Positions 46,023-55,443 of a stretch of 64,000 nucleotides of DNA are shown here, piece after piece (positions within the stretch are counted from its first letter, which is position 1; each line of letters starts with the position of its first letter). A program made the position numbers and the translations under genes. The notes beneath the pieces are model-generated. The model was given only the letters and a program-made list of their open reading frames with translations, did no database searches and was not told where the DNA came from. The DNA comes from JAHRAW01 sp963693025 (GTDB lineage: Bacteria; Pseudomonadota; Gammaproteobacteria; Arenicellales; Poriferihabitantaceae): positions 2,294,001 through 2,358,000 of the forward strand of contig OY843749.1 in assembly GCA_963693025.1 (NCBI GenBank). The letters are read 5' to 3'.

Positions 46023-46772
46023 ATGAGCATCAAAATCCAAGAAAAAATCGTCGGCTACGATATAGTCAAACCGGAAGACAAGACGGAAGCGTTGGCGGTG
46101 GCCGAGGCGCCGCAGCCGTCACCGCCACCGAAAACCTCCGCCCCCGTCCCCGGCGAGGTCGGCAGCAACATCGCGCGCATGCACGAGAAACTCGAGCGCC
46201 CGGAGAGGCTGATTGGCAGCACTTACAAAATCAAAACCCCAGTCTCCGAGCACGCCTTCTACATCACCATCAACGACATGGTGCTCAATCCGGGCACGCC
46301 CTATGAAAAGCGCCGCCCGTTCGAGATGTTCATCAACTCCAAGAACATGGACCACTACCAGTGGATTTCCGCGCTGACGCTCATCGTCTCGGCGGTGTTT
46401 CGCAAGGGCGGCGACGTCACCTTTCTGGTGCAGGAATTGCAAAGCGTGTTCGACCCGAAGGGCGGCTATTTCCGAAAGGGCGGCAAATTCATGCCATCGC
46501 TGGTCGCCGAAATCGGCTACGCAATAGAATCCCACCTGACCATGATCGGCCTGATAAAAGCCCCCGTCCTCGACAAACACCAACAACAACTAATAGACCA
46601 AAAACGCCGCCAATACGAACAACAACAACCCCTCCAACCCGACCCCGCCGACCCGGAAGAAAACACATTCCCCGAAGGCGCCGAACTATGCAACAAATGC
46701 CACAACAAAGCCATGATAGTAATGGACAACTGCCTAACCTGCCTCAACTGCGGGGAGAGCAAGTGTAGTTAG
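46023..46772 (+). CDS. nrdJb: Class II ribonucleotide reductase small partner (NrdJb, TSCPD-like)
   Basis: 249 residues, 30 bases after NrdJa. The middle part (AFYITINDMVLNPGTPYEKR, GGDVTFLVQELQSVFDPKGG) matches the NrdJb/TSCPD domain. The C-terminus holds two cysteine pairs, LCNKCHNKA and CLTCLNCGESKC, the likely zinc or redox tail that serves NrdJa. Residues 30-45 are Pro-rich linker. Base composition of the last 70 codons shifts to CAA/AAC-rich codons. Confidence 0.85.
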   Translation: MSIKIQEKIVGYDIVKPEDKTEALAVAEAPQPSPPPKTSAPVPGEVGSNIARMHEKLERPERLIGSTYKIKTPVSEHAFYITINDMVLNPGTPYEKRRPFEMFINSKNMDHYQWISALTLIVSAVFRKGGDVTFLVQELQSVFDPKGGYFRKGGKFMPSLVAEIGYAIESHLTMIGLIKAPVLDKHQQQLIDQKRRQYEQQQPLQPDPADPEENTFPEGAELCNKCHNKAMIVMDNCLTCLNCGESKCS

Positions 46773-46809
46773 GGGTGAATTTGATGATTTCAGAATCAGA
46801 TGGTTGGAA

Positions 46810-46990
46810 AAATTCCCGAAGGCGATGAAAAATATGGTCGCCTGTCGGCTCCCTATTTTCTACCGTTCGAGAAAAATCCGCCGGGAGCGGATTTTCGCGT
46901 AAGCCCGGAGGGTTTGTATCAGGGATGATACAAACAATGACGGAGTGGGTAGTTGTTTTTTGTTTGTCAATCATACTTAAATAGCCCCTC
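46810..46990 (+). repeat. Partial hairpin repeat with extra module
   Basis: Contains the right half of the CGTCATTCTCGA repeat (ATTCCCGAAGGCGATG to CGTTCGAGA), the AAATCCGCCGGGAGCGGATT and GTATCAGGGATGATAC module, and a degraded outer end (TTGTCAATCATACTTAAATAG). The left half is missing. It fills the gap between nrdJb and the SDR gene. Confidence 0.75.
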
Positions 46991-46991
46991 A

Positions 46992-47822
46992 TCACCCCAT
47001 CGGTGCCAGCCCCGCATCCGCCCATAGCGGTCCCGAGACAGCCGGATTCTCAATCAACAAACAAACCGCAACAGCGATTTCATCCGGCTCAATCAGCCTG
47101 CCGAGGGGTATTGCCGGTTTGAAGTGTTTTTCGAAATGCCCGGCGGGTAGCCGCTCCAGCATTGGTGTGTTGACCATTCCGGGGTGGATGATTTTGCTTT
47201 GGATGCCGTGGAACATGCCCTCTATGTTGAGCGTTTTGGCGGCGGCATTGAGACCGGATTTGGCGCATGAATAGGAAATTTGCCCGCGGTTGCCGCGTGA
47301 TGACACCGAGCCGATGAGCACCGTGGAGCCTTGAATTGGCTCGCTCGGCTGCCACTTCTTCAAGCCCGTGGCGGCGCGCTGTTCGGCGATGCGCGCCATC
47401 ATCTGCATCGCCCAGTAGACCGGGTGGATGAGATTGACTTCCAGCACGTTGCGAAACACCGCGTCGTCGTAGAGTTCCGCCACGCCGCCGTTGCCGTTCT
47501 CGTCCGGGGCGGCAACCTTGACCGCCAGCCCGTCGCGCAAAATGCCGGCGGCGGGCACGCAAATGCGCACCAAGTCGCCGCATTTTTCCATCTGCGAAAA
47601 CACCTCGGCGCGGAAGTCGGGCGCGCATACGTCGCCGCAGAACGCGCGCGCCACTTCCGCGCCCGCGTCCCGGTTGATTTGCTCCGCGGCTTGCGCGCAC
47701 TGCGACGCGCGGTCAACCACCGCCACCGCCCGCGCGCCCTTACGCGCCAGTTGCGCGGCGACGGCGGCGCCGATGCCGCCGGCGGCGCCGGTGACGACCG
47801 CGACTTTGTCTTTTATTTGCAT
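46992..47822 (-). CDS. Short-chain dehydrogenase/reductase
   Basis: 276 residues, Rossmann-fold NAD(P)-dependent oxidoreductase. The cofactor motif is VTGAAGGIGAA (about residues 10-20); the catalytic set is Ser in LIGSVSSRGN and YSCAK (Tyr and Lys). The family resembles 3-oxoacyl-ACP-reductase-like enzymes, but the substrate is unknown. The Ldh-type gene lies upstream on the same strand, 29 bases away, so the two may act on the same compound. Confidence 0.88.
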   Translation of the reverse strand: MQIKDKVAVVTGAAGGIGAAVAAQLARKGARAVAVVDRASQCAQAAEQINRDAGAEVARAFCGDVCAPDFRAEVFSQMEKCGDLVRICVPAAGILRDGLAVKVAAPDENGNGGVAELYDDAVFRNVLEVNLIHPVYWAMQMMARIAEQRAATGLKKWQPSEPIQGSTVLIGSVSSRGNRGQISYSCAKSGLNAAAKTLNIEGMFHGIQSKIIHPGMVNTPMLERLPAGHFEKHFKPAIPLGRLIEPDEIAVAVCLLIENPAVSGPLWADAGLAPMG

Positions 47823-47850
47823 GGGGGCTCTCCGGGTCTGCGCCGCATCA

Positions 47851-48858
47851 TCAGCGCTTGCATAGCCCGCGAATTTTTTCGACCAACTCGGCGTTGATTG
47901 CGCGTGCGCTGTCTTGGTCGCGGTTGTTGTGCCGGCGCTGCCCCGGCAGGCGCGCGCCGTCCAGCGCGGTCAGGCGCGCGAAGAATGCGTCGGCGTGTTG
48001 CGCCCAGTCGTCGCCGGCGATGCGCTGCGGCGACAGCGCCAGCAGGAATTCCCCGCCGCGCGGCGGACCGCCGTCGCGGTTGTCGGCTTCCTTCGCCTCG
48101 TAACTGAAACGCTCGCCGATCAGCGCCGCCGCCAGCAACTCAACCATCATCGAAATCGCCGAGCCCTTGTAGCCGCCGAACGGCAACAGCACCCCGCCGT
48201 CGGCGATTTGCGCCGGGTCGGTGGTCGGCTCGCCGGCGGCGCTGAGCCCGGTGCCGGGCGGCACCGCGTGGCCGTCGCGCGCCGCGATCTGCACCTCGCC
48301 CATCGCCATTGAAGCGGTCGCCATGTCGAACACCACCGGGCGCTCACCGGGGCGCGGCCACGCGAATGAAATCGGGTTGGTGCCGAACAACGCGCGACTC
48401 GCCCCCGCCGGCGCCACCGCCGGCATATACGCGGTGCAGGCGAGGGCGGCGAGCCCGCGCTCGGCGAGCGCCTCGGTCTCGTGCCACAACGCCGCGAAAT
48501 GATGCACGCGCACCAACGCCAACGCCGCCACCCCGCCCGCCGTCGCCGCCTCCGCCAGCAACGGAATGCCATGCCGCAACGCCCGCGGCGCAAACCCGTT
48601 GTCGCCATCCACGCGAATCACCGCCGAACCCAACGCCTCATCGCGCGGCACCGCGCCGCCGTTGACCTTGCCGCTCTTCAACGCCGCCACATAACCGGGA
48701 ATGCGAAACAACCCATGCGAAACCGAGCCATCGCGCTCGGCATGACTCACCGTGGCCGCCACCGCTTCGGCGTTGGTTTCATCGCAACCGTTGTCCATCA
48801 AACAAGTGTGCGCGAGTGCGTGGATTTCTTTCAAGGTCAGCGTTTCGGTGTCGGGCAT
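47851..48858 (-). CDS. Malate/L-lactate dehydrogenase family oxidoreductase
   Basis: 335 residues of the Ldh2/MdH2 family, which includes malate, ureidoglycolate and piperideine-2-carboxylate reductases. Signatures are SHAERDGSVSHGLFRIPGY (active-site His), VRVHHFAALWHETEALAERG, FGTNPISFAWPRPG and GGYKGSAISMMVELLAAAL. The ATG at 48858 follows GGAGCC; the frame extends upstream without motifs. The substrate is not determinable from the sequence. Confidence 0.85.
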   Translation of the reverse strand: MPDTETLTLKEIHALAHTCLMDNGCDETNAEAVAATVSHAERDGSVSHGLFRIPGYVAALKSGKVNGGAVPRDEALGSAVIRVDGDNGFAPRALRHGIPLLAEAATAGGVAALALVRVHHFAALWHETEALAERGLAALACTAYMPAVAPAGASRALFGTNPISFAWPRPGERPVVFDMATASMAMGEVQIAARDGHAVPPGTGLSAAGEPTTDPAQIADGGVLLPFGGYKGSAISMMVELLAAALIGERFSYEAKEADNRDGGPPRGGEFLLALSPQRIAGDDWAQHADAFFARLTALDGARLPGQRRHNNRDQDSARAINAELVEKIRGLCKR

Positions 48859-48895
48859 AACGGGCTCCTGTCGAGTGGTGCGTCGGCAAGCGCGA

Positions 48896-48994
48896 TTATG
48901 CGGGATAGGGCGCGGCGGCGGCAAGCAACGCGCCGAACAACAAAGCGCGCGTCAGCGTTTTTATCAGCGGGTTTTGCGTGGGTGTTTTTTTCAT
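48896..48994 (-). CDS. Possible 32-residue exported peptide
   Basis: MKKTPTQNPLIKTLTR is followed by a hydrophobic, Ala/Leu-rich stretch (ALLFGALLAAAAPYPA) and a stop. This looks like a signal peptide with almost no mature part. GAGGG stands about nine bases ahead of the ATG. It may be a small protein or a decayed signal sequence; the gap 48995-49103 holds nothing else recognisable. Confidence 0.3.
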   Translation of the reverse strand: MKKTPTQNPLIKTLTRALLFGALLAAAAPYPA

Positions 48995-49103
48995 CGGCTT
49001 GCCCTCGGGTAGTGGGGGTTGAAAACCGCCTATGATTGTTTGCGCATGGACGGATGCCAAAAGGTCAGCGTCCGCTCCAACAGCGCAAACCGCGCATAGA
49101 ATA

Positions 49104-49137
49104 ACAAAAAGCCCGCCGGGGGTGAACGGGCGGGCTG
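49104..49137 (-). terminator. Rho-independent terminator for the complement-strand secreted-protein genes
   Basis: A perfect 8-bp stem, AGCCCGCC (49110-49117) with GGCGGGCT (49129-49136), and an 11-base loop. On the complement strand it is followed by a run of five T. It lies about 50 bases beyond the stop of the MORN-like gene. Confidence 0.75.
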
Positions 49138-49187
49138 GGGTGGTGGGGGTTAGCCAGAGTTGGCGAAGCGTGAAAGAGCGGCGTGAG

Positions 49188-49907
49188 TTAGCAGTCGTGA
49201 AAGTCCACGACCTTGTTACCGTTAGAGAACTCCTCGCAATTCTTGTCGCCATCCGTATACTCATACTCCCACTGCCCATGCTTCTTGCCGTCCACATATG
49301 CGCCTTTCACAAATGAGCCAGAATCAGCCCCATCACCCGTCATCTCATACGGTCCGTGCTTCTTGCCGTCCACATATGTTGTCATATGATTATTAATGAA
49401 AACCAGATCAAGGTTGAAGATCGTATGGTGTATTCTATCTCTCCACTCCCCATGCTTTTTGCCGTCCACATATGAGCCAGTGTCAATGCGAATTGTTTTG
49501 TAAGGCGGCGAGTCGTCGGAAGTGCTTTTGTCATCCGTGCTTTTCTCTCTCCACCTCCCATGTCTTTTACCGTCCACATATGAGCCAGTGTATTCATTTT
49601 CATCGAAGAGGCCCCCCCCAGGGGTGGACTTGTCGAAGTTCCCGGTCAGTTTTCCACGCCCGTCTGGCACCCCTGCCTGACACCGCCCTGACCAAGTGGC
49701 TGTCATGTCATCAATAACCTTTTCAATAAAAACATAACATTGGTCGGGCTCTTCCAACTCCAGCCAGCACGCCGGGTCGCCGTCCAAAGTCGGTGTTTCG
49801 CACTTCGGCGTCAGTTCGGTTTGTGCGTTGGCGGTGGGTGTGCCGCCAAAAACAGCGAAAAACGACAGCAACACTGCCGCCGATGCTTTCAAGTAGTTTG
49901 CGTTCAT
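49188..49907 (-). CDS. Exported protein with MORN-like repeats
   Basis: 239 residues. The start at 49907 follows GGAGG and gives a signal peptide ending near TANAQ. A Cys-rich segment (residues 35-75) is followed by four repeats around YVDGKRHGRW or YVDGKKHGxW, interspersed with acidic linkers. This G-x-Y-V-D-G-K-x-H-G pattern is that of MORN/toxin-like 'antitoxin YwqK' repeats, usually a beta scaffold. Six cysteines suggest disulfides in the periplasm or outside. Function unknown. Confidence 0.75.
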   Translation of the reverse strand: MNANYLKASAAVLLSFFAVFGGTPTANAQTELTPKCETPTLDGDPACWLELEEPDQCYVFIEKVIDDMTATWSGRCQAGVPDGRGKLTGNFDKSTPGGGLFDENEYTGSYVDGKRHGRWREKSTDDKSTSDDSPPYKTIRIDTGSYVDGKKHGEWRDRIHHTIFNLDLVFINNHMTTYVDGKKHGPYEMTGDGADSGSFVKGAYVDGKKHGQWEYEYTDGDKNCEEFSNGNKVVDFHDC

Positions 49908-50001
49908 GGATTTCCTCCGATTGACAGTGAAGTAGAAAATTAACCGGCGGGGCGCGCGCCCCGCCGATGGATGAATTAGTGGCGCGCTTGCGCCTGATGC
50001 C

Positions 50002-50730
50002 TTACCGAGACTCGACAACAATGCGCGCGCGCGAGCCGGCGCCGCCGCGATGCCGCCACGACTGCGTTTCGGTGGTTGCGCCTTCGATTCGAATCTCGCC
50101 GGTGTTGACATCGGCATACGAGCAGTTGCCTTTTTGCCCGCTGCCGTTGACGGCGTATAACTCAATGGCATACTTTCGCCCGGCTTCAACCTCCACTCTT
50201 GAGCAGTCCCAATCGTTGTCAATTTCGCCGGAAAAAATGCGCAAGTCATCGACGCTCACCCGCACCTTGTCGCCGTCCTCGCATTCGTGGTCGCGCACGC
50301 AAATTTTCAAGTCATCCGATTCGCCGCGAATGCTGATGTTGAAATCCTGCAGCGGTTGCTTGCTGAAAGAGTCGGGCGCCCAGTTGGTCATAATCACCCC
50401 GCCGTCATACAAATCGCTCCGTTCGTCGTCTTCCATCGCGCGTTTCAATGCCCGTGATGCGGCAGGGGAATCATTCTCAAAAAAACAGTATTCTTCGATT
50501 CCGTTGAAGTCGTATTCTTGGTCCAGATAGGCGCGGAAGTCGTTGGTGTATCCGACGGTAAAGGAATAATCGCCGAGGAAAACGGCGGTATAAAAAGCGC
50601 GCCGCTCGTCCTTGTCGATGTGGCTAAATTCCTTATAGACGCAGTAAATATAATCGTCATCGTCGGCGGTGGCGGCGGGCGGGGTGATTAGAATGGTGGC
50701 GGCAAGCCACAGGGAAAATGCGAATTTCAT
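50002..50730 (-). CDS. Exported protein of unknown function, acidic and Cys-containing
   Basis: 242 residues with a signal peptide (MKFAFSLWLAATILITPPAATA). The mature part is acidic, with many Asp/Tyr residues (DDDDYIYCVYKEF, DLYDGG) and several cysteines; no known domain is recognised. The C-terminal third (LDD-like strands, VEVEAGRKYAIELYAVNG) reads like a beta-sandwich. It lies 94 bases upstream of the MORN-like gene on the same strand and may share its transcript. Confidence 0.65.
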   Translation of the reverse strand: MKFAFSLWLAATILITPPAATADDDDYIYCVYKEFSHIDKDERRAFYTAVFLGDYSFTVGYTNDFRAYLDQEYDFNGIEEYCFFENDSPAASRALKRAMEDDERSDLYDGGVIMTNWAPDSFSKQPLQDFNISIRGESDDLKICVRDHECEDGDKVRVSVDDLRIFSGEIDNDWDCSRVEVEAGRKYAIELYAVNGSGQKGNCSYADVNTGEIRIEGATTETQSWRHRGGAGSRARIVVESR

Positions 50731-51280
50731 CAGTCCAGCCTCCGTTGGGCGTGATTGTTAGCAAATCCCGACACCGGCGGTGTCAGGGCGGGCGCGATTA
50801 AACGGATTTCCCCCGCCGATGTCAATCTGTTTTCGCGCCCGCCGCCGGCAAGGGCAAATCGCCGCCGTATCAAAGCCTTCCCAGCGCCAAACCGCAGAAA
50901 CACAGGGATGTCGGCAAATTTCTCCCTGTCATAGTGCGCGGTTGCGTGGTGTTTACGCCAAAAACAGTGTTGTTTACGCTAGAAACCTCACTAATAACGG
51001 GTTTGGCGGAGGGTGAGGGGCGTTAACAACGTTGTTTTTTGTGTAAACAAGCCTGTTGCCGCAAAAAACAACCCTGTCGGCGGAATTGATACAGGGCGAA
51101 ATGCGTCCGGGAAGGCTGTCGGCGGCGGTGAGGCGAAAAGCCGCCGGACTCCCGCTCAACGCATGCCCCCGTAGCGTGTTAGCGGGGCGACTGCGGGAGT
51201 GGCGGCGGCGGCGGCGGCGATTAAGTGGTATATTGCGCGCACGGCACAACCCTGTGCCGCAACTCCAACGGAGCCTTCAA
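50731..51280. other. Gene-free stretch with palindromes and a GGC triplet run
   Basis: About 550 bases between divergent genes. Direct repeats of GTTTACGCyArAAAC stand at about 50950 and 50972. A perfect palindrome AACAACGTTGTT is at 51025-51036, next to GTGTAAAC. A run of GGC triplets precedes 51221. Open frames here have no recognisable protein character. A TATATT box near 51226 may be the promoter of the gene at 51281. Confidence 0.5.
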
Positions 51281-51997
51281 ATGCCTACCGACGAAAACCG
51301 GCGCCTTAGCCGCGCCACGCTGAACAATGCCGCGAAATATACCGATTTCAGCACGCTGATAACGCACGCCAACGCCTACTTGGCGACCAACGACAACGCC
51401 ACCCGGCTGATGGTGCCGGCGGCGCAACTGGCGGAGTTGACCGCCGCCGCCGTGGCTTATGGTCCGGCGCTGGCGCTGTATGTCAACCCCACTACGCGCA
51501 CGCGGGCGGTGATTGCCGAAGTGGAGGCGCAATACCAAAACGCCAAGCCGGTGATGAGTGCATTGCAACAACAACTGAAAAACAACGCCAATATCACGCT
51601 GACCGGCGACGACCACACGGCATTGCAAATCCACATTGACAAAACCACGCGCACGCGCGTGCCGGTGCAGACCGTGGCGCCGCTGGTGGAGGCTTACGAC
51701 ATCAAGCACATGGAGACCCGCTTTCGCACTGCCTACCCGGACTCCGGCGGCGATTTCCACCGCCGCCTGCCGGCGTATAACTCGCTGCTGATTAAAACCG
51801 CCTTCACCGCCGCCGATGCGCCCGCCCCGAGCGCCGCGGATTACGACCATATCACGATGTCCGGGCGCAACCGCTTCACCGTGACGCCGCCGCCGAACAC
51901 GGTGGTGGGCTCGCTTGGGTATGTTAAATGCTGCTATGTGAATTCACGCGGCGAGACCGGACCGGACAGCACGACGCTGAAGTTTTTGGTTAACTGA
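51281..51997 (+). CDS. Hypothetical protein, possibly with a C-terminal beta-sandwich
   Basis: 238 residues from the ATG at 51281; the longer open frame from 51056 is not supported by composition. The N-terminal two thirds are Ala/Thr-rich and helical. The C-terminal part NRFTVTPPPNTVVGSLGYVKC then YVNSRGETGPDS resembles a fibronectin-III-like segment. No signal peptide. Not recognised as any named family; stand-alone between the unknown secreted genes and the bc1 operon. Confidence 0.6.
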   Translation: MPTDENRRLSRATLNNAAKYTDFSTLITHANAYLATNDNATRLMVPAAQLAELTAAAVAYGPALALYVNPTTRTRAVIAEVEAQYQNAKPVMSALQQQLKNNANITLTGDDHTALQIHIDKTTRTRVPVQTVAPLVEAYDIKHMETRFRTAYPDSGGDFHRRLPAYNSLLIKTAFTAADAPAPSAADYDHITMSGRNRFTVTPPPNTVVGSLGYVKCCYVNSRGETGPDSTTLKFLVN

Positions 51998-52134
51998 GGC
52001 GGCGGGGGTGTGCGGGAATCCAGTTGTTTTTCAATTTTGCTATAATCGCCGACTTTGCGGGTTCGTCGCCGGTGGTGGCGGGACCGTCGGCGATTTGAAG
52101 AATAGCCAACAGACAATCAGCAATGAGGTTCTAC

Positions 52135-52713
52135 ATGACCGACGATAAGGTGGATGACAAGCGGCGGCGTTTGTTGACGGCGGCGACCACCGGCGTGGGG
52201 TTGGCTGGGACCGCCGGGATGCTGGTGCCGTTTGCGGGGAGTATGTTGCCGAGCGAGAAAGCCAAGGCCGCGGGTGCGCCGGTGGAGGTGGATATCAGCG
52301 ACATTGCGCCCGGCGAGCAGATTACCGTGGAATGGCGCGGCAAGCCGGTGTGGATTATCGGGCGCTCCGGGGAGGACTTGGCGTTTCTGGCGTCGATGGA
52401 CGAGGCGCTCGCCGACCCCGATTCGCAGGCCGACCAGCAGCCCGACTACGCCCGCAACGCCTACCGCTCGATCAAGCGCGAAGTGCTGGTGCTGGTCGGC
52501 ATCTGCACCCACCTCGGCTGCTCGCCGAAATACCGCCCCGAGTTGGCGGCGGAAGCGGACGGCGCGTTTCTGTGCGCGTGCCACGGCTCGCGTTTCGACC
52601 TCGCCGGGCGGGTGTATCGCAACGTGCCGGCGCCCACGAATATGGTGGTGCCGCCGCATAAATACCTGTCGGACAGCGTCATCCTGATTGGCGAAGACGA
52701 AGGGCAAGCGTGA
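52135..52713 (+). CDS. petA: Ubiquinol-cytochrome c reductase, Rieske iron-sulfur subunit
   Basis: 192 residues. A Tat-type N-terminus (KRRRLLTAATTG) precedes a single membrane helix. The 2Fe-2S motifs CTHLGC (about residue 123) and CACHGS (about residue 147) are intact. Start ATG at 52135 preferred; an ATG four codons upstream is possible. The cytochrome b gene begins before its stop (ATGATGA overlap). Confidence 0.95.
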   Translation: MTDDKVDDKRRRLLTAATTGVGLAGTAGMLVPFAGSMLPSEKAKAAGAPVEVDISDIAPGEQITVEWRGKPVWIIGRSGEDLAFLASMDEALADPDSQADQQPDYARNAYRSIKREVLVLVGICTHLGCSPKYRPELAAEADGAFLCACHGSRFDLAGRVYRNVPAPTNMVVPPHKYLSDSVILIGEDEGQA

Positions 52714-53939
52714 TGAGTTTTCTCGACTGGGTTGACCGGCGCTTCCCCGCCACCAAGGTTTTCAAGGAGCACCTGTCCGAATACTACGCGCCCAAGAATT
52801 TCAATTTCTGGTATTACTTCGGCTCGCTGGCGCTGGTGATGCTGGCGCTGCAAATCGTCACCGGCGTGCTGCTGGCGATGAATTACAAACCGGACGCCGA
52901 GAGCGCGTTTGCGTCGGTTGAATACATCATGCGCGATGTCTGGGGCGGCTGGTTCATCCGCTACATGCACTCCACCGGCTCGTCGTTTTTCTTCATCGTC
53001 GTCTATCTGCATATGTTTCGCGGGCTGATGTATGGCTCATACCGCAACCCGCGCGAGCTGCTGTGGATTTTCGGCATGGTGATTTACGTCGCCATGATGG
53101 CGACCGCGTTTTTCGGCTACCTGCTGCCGTGGGGGCAGATGTCCTATTGGGGCGCGCAGGTCATCGTCAATTTGTTCGACACCATACCCTGGGTCGGTCC
53201 CGTGCTGTCGGAATGGATTCGCGGCGACTACGTGATTTCCGACATCACGCTCAACCGCTTCTACGCGCTGCACTACTTGGTGCCGTTTCTGCTGGCGGGT
53301 TTGGTGTTCCTGCACGTCGTCTCGCTGCACAAGGTCGGCTCCAACAACCCCGACGGCGTGGAAATCAAGCGCGGTCCCAAGGGCAACCGATGGAGCGCCG
53401 ACGCCCCCGCCGACGGCATTCCGTTTCACCCCTATTACTCGGTCAAGGACACCTTCGGCGTCGCCGTGTTTCTGGCGCTGTTCTTTTCGGTGGTGTTTTT
53501 CGCGCCGGAGATGGGCGGCTATTTTCTGGAGCAGCCGAACTTCGAGCCCGCCAACCCGTTGAAGACGCCCGAGCACATTGCGCCGGTGTGGTATTTCACG
53601 CCGTATTACGCCATCCTGCGGGCGGTGCCGAGTTTCGCCGGCACGCAGGTGTGGGGTGTGCTGGCGATGTTCGCCGCCCTGGCGGTGTTCTTCTTCCTGC
53701 CGTGGCTGGACCGCAGCCCGGTGGCGTCGATGCGCTACAAGGGGTGGATGTGCAAGGCGTCTCTCGGCGTGTTCACGGTCTCCTTTCTGGCGCTCGGCTA
53801 TCTCGGCACGCGCCCGCCGACGCCGCAACTGACGCTGCTGGCGCAGATTTTCACGGTGCTGTATTTCGCCTATTTTCTGCTGATGCCGTTTTACAGTCGA
53901 CTGGGCAAAACCAAACCCGTGCCGGAGCGCTTGACATGA
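52710..53939 (+). CDS. petB: Cytochrome b subunit of the bc1 complex
   Basis: 409 residues, eight-helix inner-membrane protein that binds two b haems and the quinol sites. RYMHSTGSSFFFIVVYLHMFRG and YALHYLVPFLLAGLVFLHVVS supply the paired haem-ligand histidines; GYLLPWGQMSYWGAQV and the PEW-equivalent APVWYFTPYYAILRA complete the quinol site. It overlaps petA by four bases and petC by four bases. Confidence 0.96.
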   Translation: MMSFLDWVDRRFPATKVFKEHLSEYYAPKNFNFWYYFGSLALVMLALQIVTGVLLAMNYKPDAESAFASVEYIMRDVWGGWFIRYMHSTGSSFFFIVVYLHMFRGLMYGSYRNPRELLWIFGMVIYVAMMATAFFGYLLPWGQMSYWGAQVIVNLFDTIPWVGPVLSEWIRGDYVISDITLNRFYALHYLVPFLLAGLVFLHVVSLHKVGSNNPDGVEIKRGPKGNRWSADAPADGIPFHPYYSVKDTFGVAVFLALFFSVVFFAPEMGGYFLEQPNFEPANPLKTPEHIAPVWYFTPYYAILRAVPSFAGTQVWGVLAMFAALAVFFFLPWLDRSPVASMRYKGWMCKASLGVFTVSFLALGYLGTRPPTPQLTLLAQIFTVLYFAYFLLMPFYSRLGKTKPVPERLT

Positions 53940-54721
53940 ATCAGCGCGCAGTGAAGAACAAGTTGACGGCGCTCGGTGCGCTGCTTGGCACGCTGTTCGT
54001 GCTAACGCTGGCGATGCCGATGAGCGCCACCGCCGCCACCGAAGCGCGGATGAAAATGGCGCCCTTCAAACCCTCCCTGAACGACATTCCCTCGCTGCAA
54101 CACGGCGCCAAGTTGTTCGTCAACTACTGCTTGTCGTGCCACAGCGCCAAGTTCATGCGCTACAACCGCATGGCGGAAGACCTGCGCATCCCGCCCGAGT
54201 TGGTGACGCAGAATATGATGTTCACCACCGACAAAATCGGCGACCCGATGGAGACGACGATGCCCGCCGAAGCCGCCGAAGAATGGTTTGGCGTGGCGCC
54301 GCCGGACTTGTCGCTGATTGGCAGATTGCGCGGTCCCGAATGGTTGTATAACTATTTCCTCACCTTCTATTTGGACGAGGACTCGCCGAGCGGCTGGAAC
54401 AACGTGGTGTTTGAAAACGTCGCCATGCCGCATGCGATGCACGAATTGCAGGGGCTTCGGCGCGCGGTGTTCAAGACCGAGACCGACGCCGACGGCAACC
54501 CGCACGAGGTGTTGGAGCGCTTTGAAATCACGGCGCCGGGGAAGATGACCGTGGAGGAATACGAGCGCGCGGTGCGCGACCTCACCAACTTCCTGGTCTA
54601 TCTGGGCGAGCCGGCGAAACTGGTGCGCATCAAATACGGCATCTGGACGCTGCTCTTCCTGGCGGTGTTCGCGACGCTCGCGTATATGTTGAAAAAGGAA
54701 TACTGGCGGGACGTCCGCTGA
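53936..54721 (+). CDS. petC: Cytochrome c1 subunit of the bc1 complex
   Basis: 261 residues. A signal peptide (about residues 10-34) is followed by the haem-binding CLSCH (Cys65, Cys68, His69). RLRGPEWLYNYFLTFY and VAMPHAMHELQG carry the distal haem ligand region (Met). A C-terminal helix (TLLFLAVFATLAYML) anchors it in the membrane. Its start overlaps the petB stop. Confidence 0.95.
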   Translation: MNQRAVKNKLTALGALLGTLFVLTLAMPMSATAATEARMKMAPFKPSLNDIPSLQHGAKLFVNYCLSCHSAKFMRYNRMAEDLRIPPELVTQNMMFTTDKIGDPMETTMPAEAAEEWFGVAPPDLSLIGRLRGPEWLYNYFLTFYLDEDSPSGWNNVVFENVAMPHAMHELQGLRRAVFKTETDADGNPHEVLERFEITAPGKMTVEEYERAVRDLTNFLVYLGEPAKLVRIKYGIWTLLFLAVFATLAYMLKKEYWRDVR

Positions 54722-54734
54722 ATCCGAATCGATT

Positions 54735-55391
54735 ATGGCACTCACCGAATCAAGCGACCACGACCTGCTGCTCGAAGCCCGGCATCCGGTGATGACATTG
54801 CTGTCGGGTCCGCTGTGCGTGTTCAGCCACTGCTGCCGCATCGTGTTGTTGGAGAAAGACATCGAGCGCAGTATTGAATACGTGTCGGGCGGCGACGACC
54901 CGTCCAAACTCGGCGAAATCAACCCGTATGGCGAGACGCCGACGCTACTCGACCGCGACTTGGCGTTGTATGACACCTCGGTCATCGTCGAATATCTGGA
55001 TGAGCGTTTCCCCCATCCGCCGTTGATGCCGGTCGACCCGATTTCGCGCGCCAAGACGCGGCTGATGATATCGCGGCTGACGCGCGACTGGTTGCAACCG
55101 GTCAACGCGCTCGAAGAAAACGGCAAGTTGAAGAAGCCGCCGGCGGAGTTGAAGAAGAGCATCCGTGACGGCTTGCTGGTGCTTTCCCCGCTGTTCACGC
55201 GCCAGCCGTTTTTTCTGAGCCACGAATACACGCTCGCCGATGCGACCGTCGCGCCGCTGCTGTGGCGCCTGCCGGCGCTCGGCATCGACTTGGCAAACAA
55301 AGCCGAGCCGCTGCTCAAATACGCCGACCGAATGTTCAAGCGCCCCGCCTTCATCGGCAGCCTGAGCCGGCAGGAAGCGGAACTCCGCTGA
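54735..55391 (+). CDS. sspA: Stringent starvation protein A
   Basis: 218 residues with a glutathione-S-transferase fold (thioredoxin-like N-terminal, helical C-terminal). LSGPLCVFSHCCRIVLLEKD and NPYGETPTLLDRDLALYDTSVIVEYLDERFPHPPL match SspA. It binds RNA polymerase during starvation. It directly follows petABC as is usual in gammaproteobacteria, with sspB behind it. Confidence 0.92.
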   Translation: MALTESSDHDLLLEARHPVMTLLSGPLCVFSHCCRIVLLEKDIERSIEYVSGGDDPSKLGEINPYGETPTLLDRDLALYDTSVIVEYLDERFPHPPLMPVDPISRAKTRLMISRLTRDWLQPVNALEENGKLKKPPAELKKSIRDGLLVLSPLFTRQPFFLSHEYTLADATVAPLLWRLPALGIDLANKAEPLLKYADRMFKRPAFIGSLSRQEAELR

Positions 55392-55443
55392 TGCCGTGGC
55401 GGGGGGCTGTGTCGAGACGGGCGCGATGGCGATGGCGATGGCG

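Noticed and set aside
50731..51280. Small proteins in the gap before 51281
   Set aside because: Open frames here lack ribosome-binding sites and have low-complexity translations; only palindromes and triplet repeats can be supported.
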